Assembly: GCA_947475095.1 (NCBI GenBank)
Contig: CANJLG010000006.1
Span: 1 to 64,000, forward strand
DNA: 64,000 nt
Direction: 5' to 3'
DNA from: Flavobacteriales bacterium
GTDB lineage: Bacteria > Bacteroidota > Bacteroidia > Flavobacteriales_D > Crocinitomicaceae
The notes below the pieces were generated by a model. It saw only the letters and a list, made by a program, of their open reading frames with translations. It ran no database searches and was not told where the DNA came from. Below, piece after piece: positions 25,945 to 35,141 of this stretch; position 1 is the first letter of the stretch, and every line of letters begins with the position of its first letter. The translations under genes were made by a program, and so were the position numbers.

Positions 25945-25952
25945 TTTAATAA
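25945..25952. repeat. Target-site duplication, right copy
   Basis: TTTAATAA directly after the right terminal inverted repeat; identical to the left copy. Confidence 0.75.
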
Positions 25953-25960
25953 GATATAAA

Positions 25961-26953
25961 TTAATGATGCTGATAACAAAAACCGCTAGGGTCTGAGGTC
26001 ATTCGTTTACACTGAGCACCTTTTTTTGTTATTCCACTGCATTGAACGGAGGATGACTGGCTACTCGTTTGTTCACGACCTGAAGGTTTATTCGCTTTCC
26101 ACGACCAACACGAAGTACAAATTGAACTTTCAAGTGAATTTTCTTGCTGATCAGGCAGATTTGGGAAAAAGTTCAAGCCAGTCAGTGCTTCCACTTTATC
26201 AATTGAAACGGCAAAACTACTTAAATCTGCCTTCGACCCTTGATTGGGAATGATAAAACCAATGGCTTTAAAGTCTGGTTGGCTGTAGTCTAAGAGGACT
26301 TTATAATAATAATTTGGAACCGAAACATTATTGGGTCCAATAGTAGATAATCCTGAACTTAATATTGGACCTGTAACCACGTACAAGGACTTATTTTCGA
26401 CCGCCCAAGTTCTGACAAGCTCTTCTAATTTTTTCCATATTCCCCTGTTAAAACTTGGGTCTTGAGGACTCATATTACTATAATAAAATGATTCTTGCAT
26501 GGTTTGGTTGGACCACGACATATCAGCAGCCGGTGCCAAATGCCCACGATCATATCCTGATCCTTTATAATCAGCATTGGTTGCGGAACCTGTTTTTATA
26601 GCTGGATCCACGATAAATTTATCCGAGCGGTCAAATTTCTTGTTGGTTTCCTCGCTTGTTAACTCATAAGCAATCCAGATGGCTTGCTCGTGTTCCTCAC
26701 TGTATAAAAGACTGTATGCAGTATGATGAACAATTGACTTTTCATTTTCCGTTGCCGGAATCTCCATATTTGGCGATGCAAGCACATCTAGCTCAGTAAT
26801 TACAACACTATCTTTACTAGTCCGGGGAATTGAATCCCTTGTCACATTCTCTATTGGGATTACCTCAACGGGAGTCTGTACATAATTGCAACTAGTACAT
26901 AAAGCTCCGATAAATAAGATAAAACCAAAAAATACACCCCTTTTTTTCCTCAT
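25961..26953 (-). CDS. Lipoprotein DNA/RNA non-specific endonuclease with Cys/His tail
   Basis: 330 residues. The start MRKKRGVFFGFILFIGALCT followed by SC is a probable lipoprotein signal (Cys22). Residues 75-275 are a NucA/NucG-type beta-beta-alpha-metal nuclease: YDRGHLAPAADM with DRGH at 135-138 (general-base His138), YYSNMSPQDPSFNRGIW with the metal-binding asparagine near 169. It should degrade DNA and RNA outside the cell for nutrition or biofilm control. The last 26 residues form a separate tail with Cys305, Cys315, Cys326 and His329 (CSGITKKGAQCKRM then GFCYQH), a small zinc-finger-like module found at the end of other secreted Bacteroidota nucleases. The stop lies 8 bases from the MITE duplication. 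Confidence 0.9.
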   Translation of the reverse strand: MRKKRGVFFGFILFIGALCTSCNYVQTPVEVIPIENVTRDSIPRTSKDSVVITELDVLASPNMEIPATENEKSIVHHTAYSLLYSEEHEQAIWIAYELTSEETNKKFDRSDKFIVDPAIKTGSATNADYKGSGYDRGHLAPAADMSWSNQTMQESFYYSNMSPQDPSFNRGIWKKLEELVRTWAVENKSLYVVTGPILSSGLSTIGPNNVSVPNYYYKVLLDYSQPDFKAIGFIIPNQGSKADLSSFAVSIDKVEALTGLNFFPNLPDQQENSLESSICTSCWSWKANKPSGREQTSSQSSSVQCSGITKKGAQCKRMTSDPSGFCYQHH

Positions 26954-26955
26954 AA

Positions 26956-28707
26956 TTAGTTCACTAATAAAGTAGCATGAATAGCATCAGCGTTACCAAT
27001 TTTCAAAGCACAACTATAAAAGCCACATGCCAATTGTTTTGTATTAATGGTAAGTTGACTTACCCCTATTTCAACAATACGCGCTACTTCTTTACCTGAA
27101 AAATCAACTACCGACAATTCCACCGTTTCTTTTTTATTATTATTAAAAGTAATAAAAGCATAAGTATCTGACGGATTCGGATAAATAATAAATGAATTTT
27201 CTTTATCTTGATAAAAAGGGAAAGTAACTTTCCACATATCTCCACCCCGTTCAATGACGAATAATTCATTACCCACTAGTACTGCATCCACAGGTAAATA
27301 AAAGCCACTTACTAAATCTAATGTTGTCATCACATAATTATCAATTGCTGCATCATAAACGAGTTTAAGCTGTCTTAATTCACGCGATGGATCTACAAAA
27401 GGACAAGGGATTCCCCAGGGTGAAATAGGTGAAAAACCAGTACTATCTCCGCCAGGCATAAAACTCAAAACAAAACCATCTCCTCTAAAAGGACTTGCTA
27501 ATACACTATCTTTATCGAAAACCAATCCCAATGGAGATGAATGTGGCGTAAATGTTGAAACGTATGAACCTTCTTCACTTGCTTTCATTACCATTCCTGT
27601 GCTAGCGTCACGGTAATAATCACCAGAAACGCCATAATTCCTTACCGGCTCCATAAATGTCACATTCGAAGGCAATGCCGGAAAAGTAGGATCATCCAAA
27701 AACCAACCAGCTGCCACTCCCCCACAATTTGGATTCACCAGCGGATCGGTCAAATAATTATAAGGTGAATTAACTAAGGGGTTAATGTTTCCACCCATAT
27801 TCCATGGAAACCCGTAGTTTTTGCCTTGCCGAATCCAATTCAATTCTTCAGGATCGTCTCGTTCTCCTGAATTATCAATTGCAAAAAGTGAATCATTACC
27901 ATCCCAAGCAAAATCGTATGCATTTCTTGTACCTGTAGCGTATATGAAGCCACTATTTTCCAACCACAATGAATCGTTAATCAAATGAATGGGCAAAGAA
28001 GAAATCGGGAATCGAAACATGCGGCAAGTCATTGGCGTTTCTCGGCAATTTGGCCAAGCTCCATTATTGTCATCCATTTCCCCCAAATGCGTTCTCGCGC
28101 CACTACTGACAAAAACATATTGACCACTTGGATCAAGCGAAACACCCGAAAAACCATGGTCACCTGTAGGACTAGCACTAGGATATGGATCACTTGAAAC
28201 GATTGTTTCCCATAAACGCGTTCCATTTGCTTGAGGCGTACCTTTTGAAATCATAGCAACACCAGTGGTACTTGTCCAATTATTTCCTGATAGATAAAGA
28301 ATACCTTCACGAAAATACAATCCTTGCAAGGAAGAAATTCCATGATCAACTTCTGAATATCGCAATGAATCTATTGCGCCACCAGCAGAATTAATGAACA
28401 CTTCATAAATATCCCCGCTTATCGTTGAATAAAAAAGATTTCCTGCTTTTTCATCATATGAAATTTTTGTAGCGTAGGGTTTGATTTCGAAAATTGAATC
28501 AACCGTTAGCTTATTCGTTAATGGGTAAACGCGTTGTTGGGCAATAGAATAATTATAAAAAAAGAAAAAAGAAAAAAATACGCACCACCCTACTCTTCTA
28601 TTTCTATGACTAGAAACAAACAAAATGTCGTTAAAAAAAAGTTGGAACATCACTTTATCCAGTAGTATCAAAATCGGTTTTGCTAGTATGAAAACAATAT
28701 CCATCAA
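26956..28707 (-). CDS. Glucose/sorbosone-dehydrogenase-like protein with T9SS sorting tail
   Basis: Up to 583 residues. The exact start is uncertain: the first ATG gives a 60-residue lead-in, and the export signal is the hydrophobic run VFFSFFFFYNYSIAQ near 43-57. The main part is a six-bladed beta-propeller of the PQQ-dependent sugar dehydrogenase superfamily, with DHGFSGVSLDPSGQYVFVSS and GTRNAYDFAWDGNDSLFAID then NSGERDDPEELN. The last 75 residues, from IYPNPSDTYAFITF to the end, are a type A T9SS sorting domain. It is probably an extracellular sugar oxidase, but quinone cofactor use is not proved. Two bases separate it from the nuclease gene, so the two exported enzymes are likely co-transcribed. 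Confidence 0.87.
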   Translation of the reverse strand: MMDIVFILAKPILILLDKVMFQLFFNDILFVSSHRNRRVGWCVFFSFFFFYNYSIAQQRVYPLTNKLTVDSIFEIKPYATKISYDEKAGNLFYSTISGDIYEVFINSAGGAIDSLRYSEVDHGISSLQGLYFREGILYLSGNNWTSTTGVAMISKGTPQANGTRLWETIVSSDPYPSASPTGDHGFSGVSLDPSGQYVFVSSGARTHLGEMDDNNGAWPNCRETPMTCRMFRFPISSLPIHLINDSLWLENSGFIYATGTRNAYDFAWDGNDSLFAIDNSGERDDPEELNWIRQGKNYGFPWNMGGNINPLVNSPYNYLTDPLVNPNCGGVAAGWFLDDPTFPALPSNVTFMEPVRNYGVSGDYYRDASTGMVMKASEEGSYVSTFTPHSSPLGLVFDKDSVLASPFRGDGFVLSFMPGGDSTGFSPISPWGIPCPFVDPSRELRQLKLVYDAAIDNYVMTTLDLVSGFYLPVDAVLVGNELFVIERGGDMWKVTFPFYQDKENSFIIYPNPSDTYAFITFNNNKKETVELSVVDFSGKEVARIVEIGVSQLTINTKQLACGFYSCALKIGNADAIHATLLVN

Positions 28708-28967
28708 ATGTAATAATTACTTGGTATTTTATTGCATTCATCGCCTAGGATTAAACGAGTAGACCTTGAATTAGTGAGATTTGTTTTTCAGTTCAGAATA
28801 CCATCCATATATTTCCATGGAGGTCTTTGTTTCGTTATTAATGAATTAATTCTTCTTGTGGATTTCAAATGCCTTAAGAGCCAATTAATTAAAAGACAAT
28901 CTTTTATCTAATTTGATAGAGAACACCTTACACATCCTGGATGTAAGCCTTTAAAATAACGAATACA
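28708..28967. other. Intergenic gap without recognised gene
   Basis: AT-rich, no credible ORF. It holds an imperfect dyad CTTACACATCCTGGATGTAAG at 28927-28947, and, as the 5' flank of the minus-strand sugar dehydrogenase gene, must contain that gene's promoter. No tRNA-like structure is visible. Confidence 0.5.
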
Positions 28968-29007
28968 AAAAAAGGCTGCCCTACAGATAAGGCAGCCTTT
29001 TTTTTTT
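28968..29007 (-). terminator. Rho-independent terminator
   Basis: Perfect 10-bp stem AAAGGCTGCC (28971-28980) and GGCAGCCTTT (28991-29000) with a 10-base loop, flanked by A- and T-runs on both sides. It lies 12 bases after the stop of the small lipoprotein gene on the minus strand and could work in both directions. Confidence 0.9.
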
Positions 29008-29018
29008 GCAAAGTGTAA

Positions 29019-29243
29019 TTATTTACAATCTTTAGCATCTTCTGGTTTAAAATCTTTACAAGATTCTTCCAAAGCTTTTCCTTTAGCTTCAAGATCTTTT
29101 AGTTTACCCTCATCTCCCATTGCTTTCATACCTTCAGCCATAAGTTCCGTCATTTCTTTTTTACAATCGCATGCAGACTTCTTACCACAAGAAGTCATTC
29201 CAACAGCAGCTAATAAAGCTACGCTTAAAATAATTTTTTTCAT
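29019..29243 (-). CDS. Small Cys/Lys-rich lipoprotein
   Basis: 74 residues from the ATG at 29241-29243; an upstream ATG at 29297 would put 18 extra residues before the signal. MKKIILSVALLAAVGMTSC is a lipoprotein signal with Cys19. The mature part of about 55 residues is highly charged and helical, with CDCKKEM and ESCKDF pairs that could form disulphides. No domain recognised. It has its own terminator and probably its own promoter; short, highly expressed envelope lipoproteins of this kind are common in the phylum. Confidence 0.82.
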   Translation of the reverse strand: MKKIILSVALLAAVGMTSCGKKSACDCKKEMTELMAEGMKAMGDEGKLKDLEAKGKALEESCKDFKPEDAKDCK

Positions 29244-29580
29244 ATTAATTTTATTATAGCTTATTAAGGTTAGCTTATAAACCCCACTATTTACCAATTA
29301 GAGGATGGCCGTTTTTTCAATTGGTTTCTGAACTCCAACTTGGTTCAAATATAGTAAAATATATTAACTATTTATTTTTAAAAAAAAATTATTTAAATTA
29401 ATTTCAAAAAATGAGATTGAAAAACAAAAAAAAAAAAAATGAAACCTCGATGTGTATTTTTTATGTCAATTTTGACATCATTTTTGATGATTTTTGCTAC
29501 TTTGATAATTACACTTGTAAAATTGCTTTTTTTTCGGTCGATTAAAATCTTATCTTAGTGAAAAATCTAAGTTTAAAGAA
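29244..29580. other. Divergent AT-rich promoter region
   Basis: 337 bases between divergent lipoprotein genes, with a 13-base A run near 29427-29439. ATGTCAA (29463-29469) and TTGACAT (29472-29478) form a perfect 7-bp dyad, and CATCA-TTTT-TGATG (29476-29489) a second. TACTTTG at 29498-29504 is a near match to the -7 box for the plus-strand gene. No ORF or RNA gene recognised. Confidence 0.5.
29463..29478. promoter_or_regulatory. Dyad, possible operator
   Basis: ATGTCAA-TT-TTGACAT, perfect 7-bp arms with a 2-bp spacer, 20 bases upstream of the presumed -7 box of the plus-strand lipoprotein gene. The symmetry and location suit a dimeric regulator, but no regulator can be named. Confidence 0.35.
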
Positions 29581-30717
29581 ATGAAAAGTTATATCATTAG
29601 CACGATTATTTTAGCTGTATTGGCATCATGTCAATCAAACAGCAAAAAAGAAATTACCGATAAGCCAGTTAGTATAAAAGTGGATTCTATTCCTAAAACA
29701 ATTAAAAACGAACCTGTTAATGAGGAGCTTAATTTAATCGCCTCATTTCTTTCGGGCAATGAACCTAAAAATTCCGGTGATTTTTCAACAGCGTTTAACA
29801 CAAGTGAATGGAAGAAACACCAAAGCTTTATCAATAAGGCCTGGGACGGTGTGGTTCTTAAAAGTATTAACCCAATACACGAATGGTCTAAAGCAGAAAA
29901 AATTGAAAGAAAATCAGAAACACTTTTCTATCCATTTAGCGGAGCAGATTTTCTATATGTCTATTCCGCACACCCGGATTATACATCCTATTACTTATTT
30001 GGTCTTGAACCAACAGGAGAAATTCCCAAAAAGGAGAATGTTATAAATCCTGCATTAACACCCAACATTTTAAATGCCGTTTGTAAATCTGTGGATGAAA
30101 ATATGACACATAGTTTTTTTATCACAAAATTCATGGCAAAGGAATTTAGTAATCCCGTACTGAAAGGAACCATTCCAATTTTCATGTTTTTCATGAATAG
30201 AATGGGGGTAGAATTAACGAGTATTTCACCAGTAGCATTTAATGATGAGGGGAAAATAATTGAAGCAAATAATTTCTCTGTTGGTGTTCGATTTAGATTT
30301 TTAGACAAGGGTATTTTAAAAGAATTATATTACTTTTCTCAAGATATTTCTGATGGAGGATTAAAAAGAACACCTGGTCTTAGCAAGATGTTAAACCTAG
30401 TTTCCAAAGACGCTACTACCATGATAAAATCTGCTTCATATGTTTGCCACGAAGCGAAATTCTCTGGAATTACGAACATAATAATTTCAAATTCTTTCTC
30501 CATTATGCAAGATGATACTGGTGTTCCTTTTCGCTATTTCGATGCTACTAAATGGAACATCCGCCATTACGGAAAGTACACCAAACCTATTCCCATTTTC
30601 GCGAATGCGATACAAGAAGATTTAAAGAAAGCTATTATTGGAAAAGAATTACCCCTTCCATTCAGGTATGGATATAATAACCCCGCTAATTTAATGATAT
30701 CAACTCGAAAGCAATAA
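29581..30717 (+). CDS. Lipoprotein of unknown function
   Basis: 378 residues. MKSYIISTIILAVLASC is a lipoprotein signal with lipidated Cys17, followed by a Lys/Ser-rich linker. The body is a single domain of about 330 residues with an aromatic-rich region, PIHEWSKAEKIERKSETLFY then PFSGADFLYVYSAHP. I do not recognise the family and see no catalytic signature. Single-gene unit with an AT-rich upstream region containing a perfect dyad. Confidence 0.82.
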   Translation: MKSYIISTIILAVLASCQSNSKKEITDKPVSIKVDSIPKTIKNEPVNEELNLIASFLSGNEPKNSGDFSTAFNTSEWKKHQSFINKAWDGVVLKSINPIHEWSKAEKIERKSETLFYPFSGADFLYVYSAHPDYTSYYLFGLEPTGEIPKKENVINPALTPNILNAVCKSVDENMTHSFFITKFMAKEFSNPVLKGTIPIFMFFMNRMGVELTSISPVAFNDEGKIIEANNFSVGVRFRFLDKGILKELYYFSQDISDGGLKRTPGLSKMLNLVSKDATTMIKSASYVCHEAKFSGITNIIISNSFSIMQDDTGVPFRYFDATKWNIRHYGKYTKPIPIFANAIQEDLKKAIIGKELPLPFRYGYNNPANLMISTRKQ

Positions 30718-30821
30718 TAGCTTACAGTAGCAATTGAATCTACCTTATTTAATTTGAATGACCTCACTGTGGATCTGCACTATCACACAAGGCAAATAGA
30801 ATATTGAAGGTAAGATTTAAA

Positions 30822-31262
30822 TCACCGAACTTTCTCGTCCTTCAGAATATAAATAAAATGAAATCCCTTTGGAGCAAAGCCTTCTTTATAAAAGAATTTA
30901 TGTGCTTTAAAATTTGTCGTATAGGAGTCCAATGAAAGCATCGTACAGTCATTTTCCAAAGCTTTTTTATGTAAAAAATCAAATAGTAGTTTACCAATTC
31001 CTTGACTCCTTTGTATTTTTGAAACAACAATATTATCTAACTCTAAATATTTACCGCACCACAATTTAGTTCCAATCCAAAACCCACTTAAGCCAAGGCA
31101 AATATCTCCTTCAAAAACACCGACTTGTCCGTAGTTATGAGGTAGCATTAAATCTAGTTCTGATGAATATTCACTTAAGGTAAGACTGGGATATAAGTCT
31201 TGAAGCACCGGCAAATTTTTAAGCATTTCCTCTTTATCTATTAATTCTCTGACGACTAGCAT
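30822..31262 (-). CDS. GNAT-family N-acetyltransferase
   Basis: 146 residues, one GNAT domain. The acetyl-CoA pyrophosphate loop is QRSQGIGKLLFDFLHK (about 84-99), preceded by the beta4 strand LELDNIVVSK; the following CTMLSLDSYTTNFKAHKFFY is the usual motif B. Substrate unknown: GNATs acetylate amino acids, peptides, antibiotics or polyamines. It starts four bases after the S9 peptidase stop, so it is translated from the same transcript. Confidence 0.9.
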   Translation of the reverse strand: MLVVRELIDKEEMLKNLPVLQDLYPSLTLSEYSSELDLMLPHNYGQVGVFEGDICLGLSGFWIGTKLWCGKYLELDNIVVSKIQRSQGIGKLLFDFLHKKALENDCTMLSLDSYTTNFKAHKFFYKEGFAPKGFHFIYILKDEKVR

Positions 31263-31266
31263 GGCA

Positions 31267-33600
31267 TTACTTTTTTAACTGTTTATCAAATAACTCAAAA
31301 ATCCTTCGGTACTCATCGTACCAGGAATATGCGGCTCTAAATCCATGGGCTTCTGTTGGATAAACAGCTAATTCCCAATCTTTTTTACCCAATTCTATAA
31401 AGCGTTGACTAAGACGAACGATATCTTGGAACTGCACATTGTCATCTACCATTCCGTGCAACATAAGGAGTGGTTTAACTAAATTTTCAGCGTAATATAT
31501 TGGCGAACTTTTACGATAAGCCTGAGGATCTGTTTCCGGATAATTAAGAATATTGCTCGTGTATTCATGGTTGTAATGTGCCCAATCAGTAACCGAGCGC
31601 AAGGCAGCACCGCAGGCAAATTCATTTGGTTTTGTTAATAGACCCATTAAGGTAATGAAGCCACCATAAGAACCACCATAAATCCCAATGCGATTTGAAT
31701 CAATTCCATATTGCTTCACCAAAAAATCTTTCGCGTCAAGAAAATCATCTAAATCTCGTCCACCCATGTAACGATAAACAGCAGTTCGATAATCTCGTCC
31801 ATACCCCTCGCTGGCGCGACAATCAACATCGAAAACAGTATATCCAAGATCGCATAATAAGTTATGGAACATGTATTCACGGTAATAGTTGCTCCAATAG
31901 TTGTGTGCATTTTGTAAATAACCGGCACCATGAACAAATAAGACAGCAGCACCATTTTTATTTCCTGCTTTTGGTTCATATATTCGAGCCGAAACTGGAA
32001 TGCCATCACTTGCTTTGAATTGAATTACAGGAGGCTTGCGCCAAGAATAAGATTGAAATTTTGAGGAAACAGAATGAGTTAGTTGCGTCATTTTTGCATT
32101 TGGAGTATTATTAGCAAGATATAATTCCCATGGAGTATTCGCATTAGAATACCTTACCAACAATGATTTTTCGTCGGGAGACACTTGCACATCATGATAT
32201 CCATCAGCACTTAGAATAGGCGTCCAAACTAAACTTTTACAATCTAAGTGATAAAAATCACGATTCCCAGGATGTGTTTTGTTGGCTGTTATATAAAATC
32301 GTTTTTTGTCTTTTGATAATTGGACGCCGTGTATTTCAAAATTTCCCGATGTAAGGGCTTTTGTTTGACCTGTTTCTATGTCGTAGGAATAAAGGTGCGA
32401 GTAGCCCGATTCTTCGGATTGAAAATAAAATGATTTTTCATCTTCTAACCAACCTAAGACAGCTTCTTCTTCATTCCAAGATGATATTCCAGGGCCACCT
32501 ATCCACGCATCATCATGCTGATGATTTACTTCCTTAGCAAAGCCTTTTTCTACATCAAGTAACACTATCCAACGGTCTTTATTATCAGCACTTCTAATAT
32601 CACAAAGTGCCCAGTTCTTGATCTTAGAAAATTGCAGCGGATGAATAAAAATAGATCGGTCCTTATCGTAAAGAGATGAGGCAAGTGTGTCCAGGTAATT
32701 CGGTTTTTTACGTATTTCCGAAAGCTTTGAAAAATCAAGCCATTTGATTGTGTCAGACACTAAGCTAACAATCCCCAAACGTTGACTAGGTTCATTATTA
32801 CTTACTTTAGCACGAGCAGAATTTAATTCAACGCGACCTGATTCAGTTACAAATTCTGGAAACGATGTTTCCAGTTGCATAGCCGATTTAGTCATAATAA
32901 CAGCAACATATTCTTCGGATGGATTAATTTGTACCGTTGAAACATCTCCAGTACCCAAATATATCGGCTTAGGTTTAGCAAAAAGATGATAATCTCCTTG
33001 TTTTTTTCTCCACTCTTTCTGCTTGACCTTATCTTTAAAATAAACAAAAAGTTCATCTTGTTGTGTGACTAAGTAACTGGAGTCAACTGTTGTCATTTTT
33101 TGATCACCAAGTTGAAAATTAGTTAAAGGTCTTAGCGTTGATTTTCCTTCTTTATTTTTCCATTCTAGTAAATTAATGCCTTGCTGAAGTATAATTACAT
33201 TTGGATCGACTACTCGTTGAATATTACTTATGTTTTCAAAACTTTGAAAGCACAATGAGATGTCACCATTTACTTTGTCAAGAGAAGCCAAGGCATTATC
33301 TCTTTCGAAGTACAAGACCTTAAAGTCCGCTTGATTCAAATCTTTACCAATGGCTTTTGTCTCTTCAATAGAATCAAGTTGATTAATTAATTTTGTTTTT
33401 ACATTGTAAGCATGCATAAGTGCTCCCCTATTCGAGCCAGTTTGCCAATCAAAGTAAATATTACTGCCATCGTATGACCAAAATTGATTTTCTGGCCAAT
33501 GGCCAATATAATCCTGACCAGTCATAATTTCTTTTAAATCAAGTTGACTAAAGCCTAGGAATGGGCCAAACAATAATACAAATGCGAAGCTTAATTTCAT
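31267..33600 (-). CDS. Exported S9-family prolyl oligopeptidase / dipeptidyl peptidase
   Basis: 777 residues with a signal peptide (1-18). The middle (about 60-510) is a DPP IV-type beta-propeller; the C-terminal catalytic alpha/beta-hydrolase domain carries nucleophile Ser644 in YGGSYGGF, the acid near Asp719 in HGMVDDNVQ and His752 in EAHGF. It should cleave peptides after proline or alanine near the N-terminus, in the periplasm or at the surface. S9B (DPP IV-like) is the best match; S9C is possible. It heads a two-gene unit with the GNAT gene. Confidence 0.93.
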   Translation of the reverse strand: MKLSFAFVLLFGPFLGFSQLDLKEIMTGQDYIGHWPENQFWSYDGSNIYFDWQTGSNRGALMHAYNVKTKLINQLDSIEETKAIGKDLNQADFKVLYFERDNALASLDKVNGDISLCFQSFENISNIQRVVDPNVIILQQGINLLEWKNKEGKSTLRPLTNFQLGDQKMTTVDSSYLVTQQDELFVYFKDKVKQKEWRKKQGDYHLFAKPKPIYLGTGDVSTVQINPSEEYVAVIMTKSAMQLETSFPEFVTESGRVELNSARAKVSNNEPSQRLGIVSLVSDTIKWLDFSKLSEIRKKPNYLDTLASSLYDKDRSIFIHPLQFSKIKNWALCDIRSADNKDRWIVLLDVEKGFAKEVNHQHDDAWIGGPGISSWNEEEAVLGWLEDEKSFYFQSEESGYSHLYSYDIETGQTKALTSGNFEIHGVQLSKDKKRFYITANKTHPGNRDFYHLDCKSLVWTPILSADGYHDVQVSPDEKSLLVRYSNANTPWELYLANNTPNAKMTQLTHSVSSKFQSYSWRKPPVIQFKASDGIPVSARIYEPKAGNKNGAAVLFVHGAGYLQNAHNYWSNYYREYMFHNLLCDLGYTVFDVDCRASEGYGRDYRTAVYRYMGGRDLDDFLDAKDFLVKQYGIDSNRIGIYGGSYGGFITLMGLLTKPNEFACGAALRSVTDWAHYNHEYTSNILNYPETDPQAYRKSSPIYYAENLVKPLLMLHGMVDDNVQFQDIVRLSQRFIELGKKDWELAVYPTEAHGFRAAYSWYDEYRRIFELFDKQLKK

Positions 33601-33700
33601 GATCTATTTAAGTGTAAAATTACATTTCTTAATGAAAAGTAAATCGTAAAATTCAAGAAATGATAGAGAATAAAATTCAAAAATAGTACTTTCGTAACCG

Positions 33701-34471
33701 ATGATAGGTATTATAAAGCGAATACTAACTAAAGTACTAAGTCAGCAAGGCTACCTTAAGGCCATGCATCGCGGGTTTTATTTCTTATTTGATCTTGGTT
33801 TATTAAAACGAGATCAGCGGTTTAAGTTCCACTATAAAGTAGCGTCACTTATTAAAAAAGATTTCACGATAATTGATCTCGGTGCCAATCTGGGATATTT
33901 TGCCAAGAACTTTGCTCGACTTGCGCCACAAGGAAAAGTCATTTGCATTGAACCTATCCTACCATTTTATACTATTCTACAAAAGTTTTTAGGTTCTTAC
34001 GCGCATGTCGAGTTACATAACATTGCCCTTGGGGAAGAAAATGGAAAGGTTGAAATGGTATTGCCGGAATCCAATGGTGTGATTCGTACTGGATTGCCTC
34101 ATATTATTCAAGAAAATGAAAATGTAAGCACTCAAAAAACGATAGAAGTCGACCTTAAAAAGGGAAGTGAGTTATTTAGTTCGCTTAATCGCATAGACTA
34201 TATAAAATGTGATATTGAAGGTTATGAATTGATTGTATTTAATGAAATACGGGAGATCATCGCCAAGCATCGCCCGATGATACAAATAGAAATTGCTGAA
34301 TCCAATATTATGTCATTTATGGATTACTTTGATAAATTAGACTACCTTCAATATGGAATTTGCAACTTTAATATTATTCAAGAAAAAGGCCTTCAAAAAG
34401 AAATAGGAGATTTTTTATTTGTTCCTAAAGAACAAAAAATATCATTTGAAGAAAACCATTTGACACCATAA
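33701..34471 (+). CDS. FkbM-family methyltransferase
   Basis: 256 residues. The SAM-binding domain has IIDLGANLGYFAKNFA (about 57-72), VICIEPILPFYTIL for the acidic ribose-binding position, and the FkbM block IDYIKCDIEGYELIVFNEIR. Members O-methylate small molecules and sugars of glycans; the acceptor is unknown. No glycosyltransferases are next to it. The lipoprotein gene follows after two bases. TACTTTCG at 33687-33694 is a fair -7 box. Confidence 0.9.
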   Translation: MIGIIKRILTKVLSQQGYLKAMHRGFYFLFDLGLLKRDQRFKFHYKVASLIKKDFTIIDLGANLGYFAKNFARLAPQGKVICIEPILPFYTILQKFLGSYAHVELHNIALGEENGKVEMVLPESNGVIRTGLPHIIQENENVSTQKTIEVDLKKGSELFSSLNRIDYIKCDIEGYELIVFNEIREIIAKHRPMIQIEIAESNIMSFMDYFDKLDYLQYGICNFNIIQEKGLQKEIGDFLFVPKEQKISFEENHLTP

Positions 34472-34473
34472 AT

Positions 34474-35094
34474 ATGCGCTATTTAGTTTATTTATCGATG
34501 CTACTATCCTTAGCCTCTTGTGAAAAGGGAGCGGGTGAATTCATCTTGAAAGGCACGGTGACCGACGCTAGCTTCCAAACTAATTTAGTAGGCGCAACAG
34601 TCAAGCTTTACAAGGTTCCTATTGCTACTACACAAGAGGTTTTAGTGGGCACTGTCACTATTGGTTCTGATGGCACGTACGAATTCACCTTCCCGAGAGA
34701 AAAAATGGAGCGCTATACAATTCATATTACCAAAGAAAATTATTTTAAGATTGAAGAAGATATTTTTTATTCAAGCTTAACCTTGAGCGCTGACAATATT
34801 CGAAACTATTCCACAAAAGCGGAAAGTTGGGTCGCTATACACCTAACAAATTTAAATCCTCAAACTACCGATCATTTGCAATATATAAAGCAAGATGGTT
34901 TACAAGGCTGTGCAACTTGTTGTCCCAATACAGAGCAAAATTATTATGGCGCATTGGATACTACCATTTATTGTATAAATAACGGTAACGAGGTTTATTC
35001 TCTTTATTATTGGGTATTTAATAGTTCTAATCAAGGACTTTTATCGACAGTAACAAGTCCATTCGATACAACAGAAATAGTACTTAATTATTAA
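34474..35094 (+). CDS. Lipoprotein with carboxypeptidase-regulatory-like domain
   Basis: 206 residues. MRYLVYLSMLLSLASC is a lipoprotein signal (Cys16). GTVTDASFQTNLVGATVKLY then the strand SDGTYEFTFPRE resembles the beta-sandwich CarboxypepD_reg-like domain common in Bacteroidota surface proteins. The C-terminal half has a Cys cluster, GCATCCPNTEQ. Function unknown. It starts two bases after the FkbM gene, so the pair is probably one operon. Confidence 0.8.
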   Translation: MRYLVYLSMLLSLASCEKGAGEFILKGTVTDASFQTNLVGATVKLYKVPIATTQEVLVGTVTIGSDGTYEFTFPREKMERYTIHITKENYFKIEEDIFYSSLTLSADNIRNYSTKAESWVAIHLTNLNPQTTDHLQYIKQDGLQGCATCCPNTEQNYYGALDTTIYCINNGNEVYSLYYWVFNSSNQGLLSTVTSPFDTTEIVLNY

Positions 35095-35118
35095 CTTTTC
35101 GATACAGTTTAAAAAGTG

Positions 35119-35126
35119 TAACTTTG
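35119..35126 (+). promoter_or_regulatory. TAnnTTTG -7 promoter element
   Basis: TAACTTTG 15 bases before the ATG of the CapA-family gene, with a TTTTC box about 20 bases further upstream as a weak -33 element. Confidence 0.55.
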
Positions 35127-35141
35127 ATAAAAACAAAATGA

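Noticed and set aside
28927-28947. Dyad CTTACACATCCTGGATGTAAG as a third copy of the MITE
   Set aside because: It shares only GGATGTAA with the element; terminal repeats and target duplication are absent.
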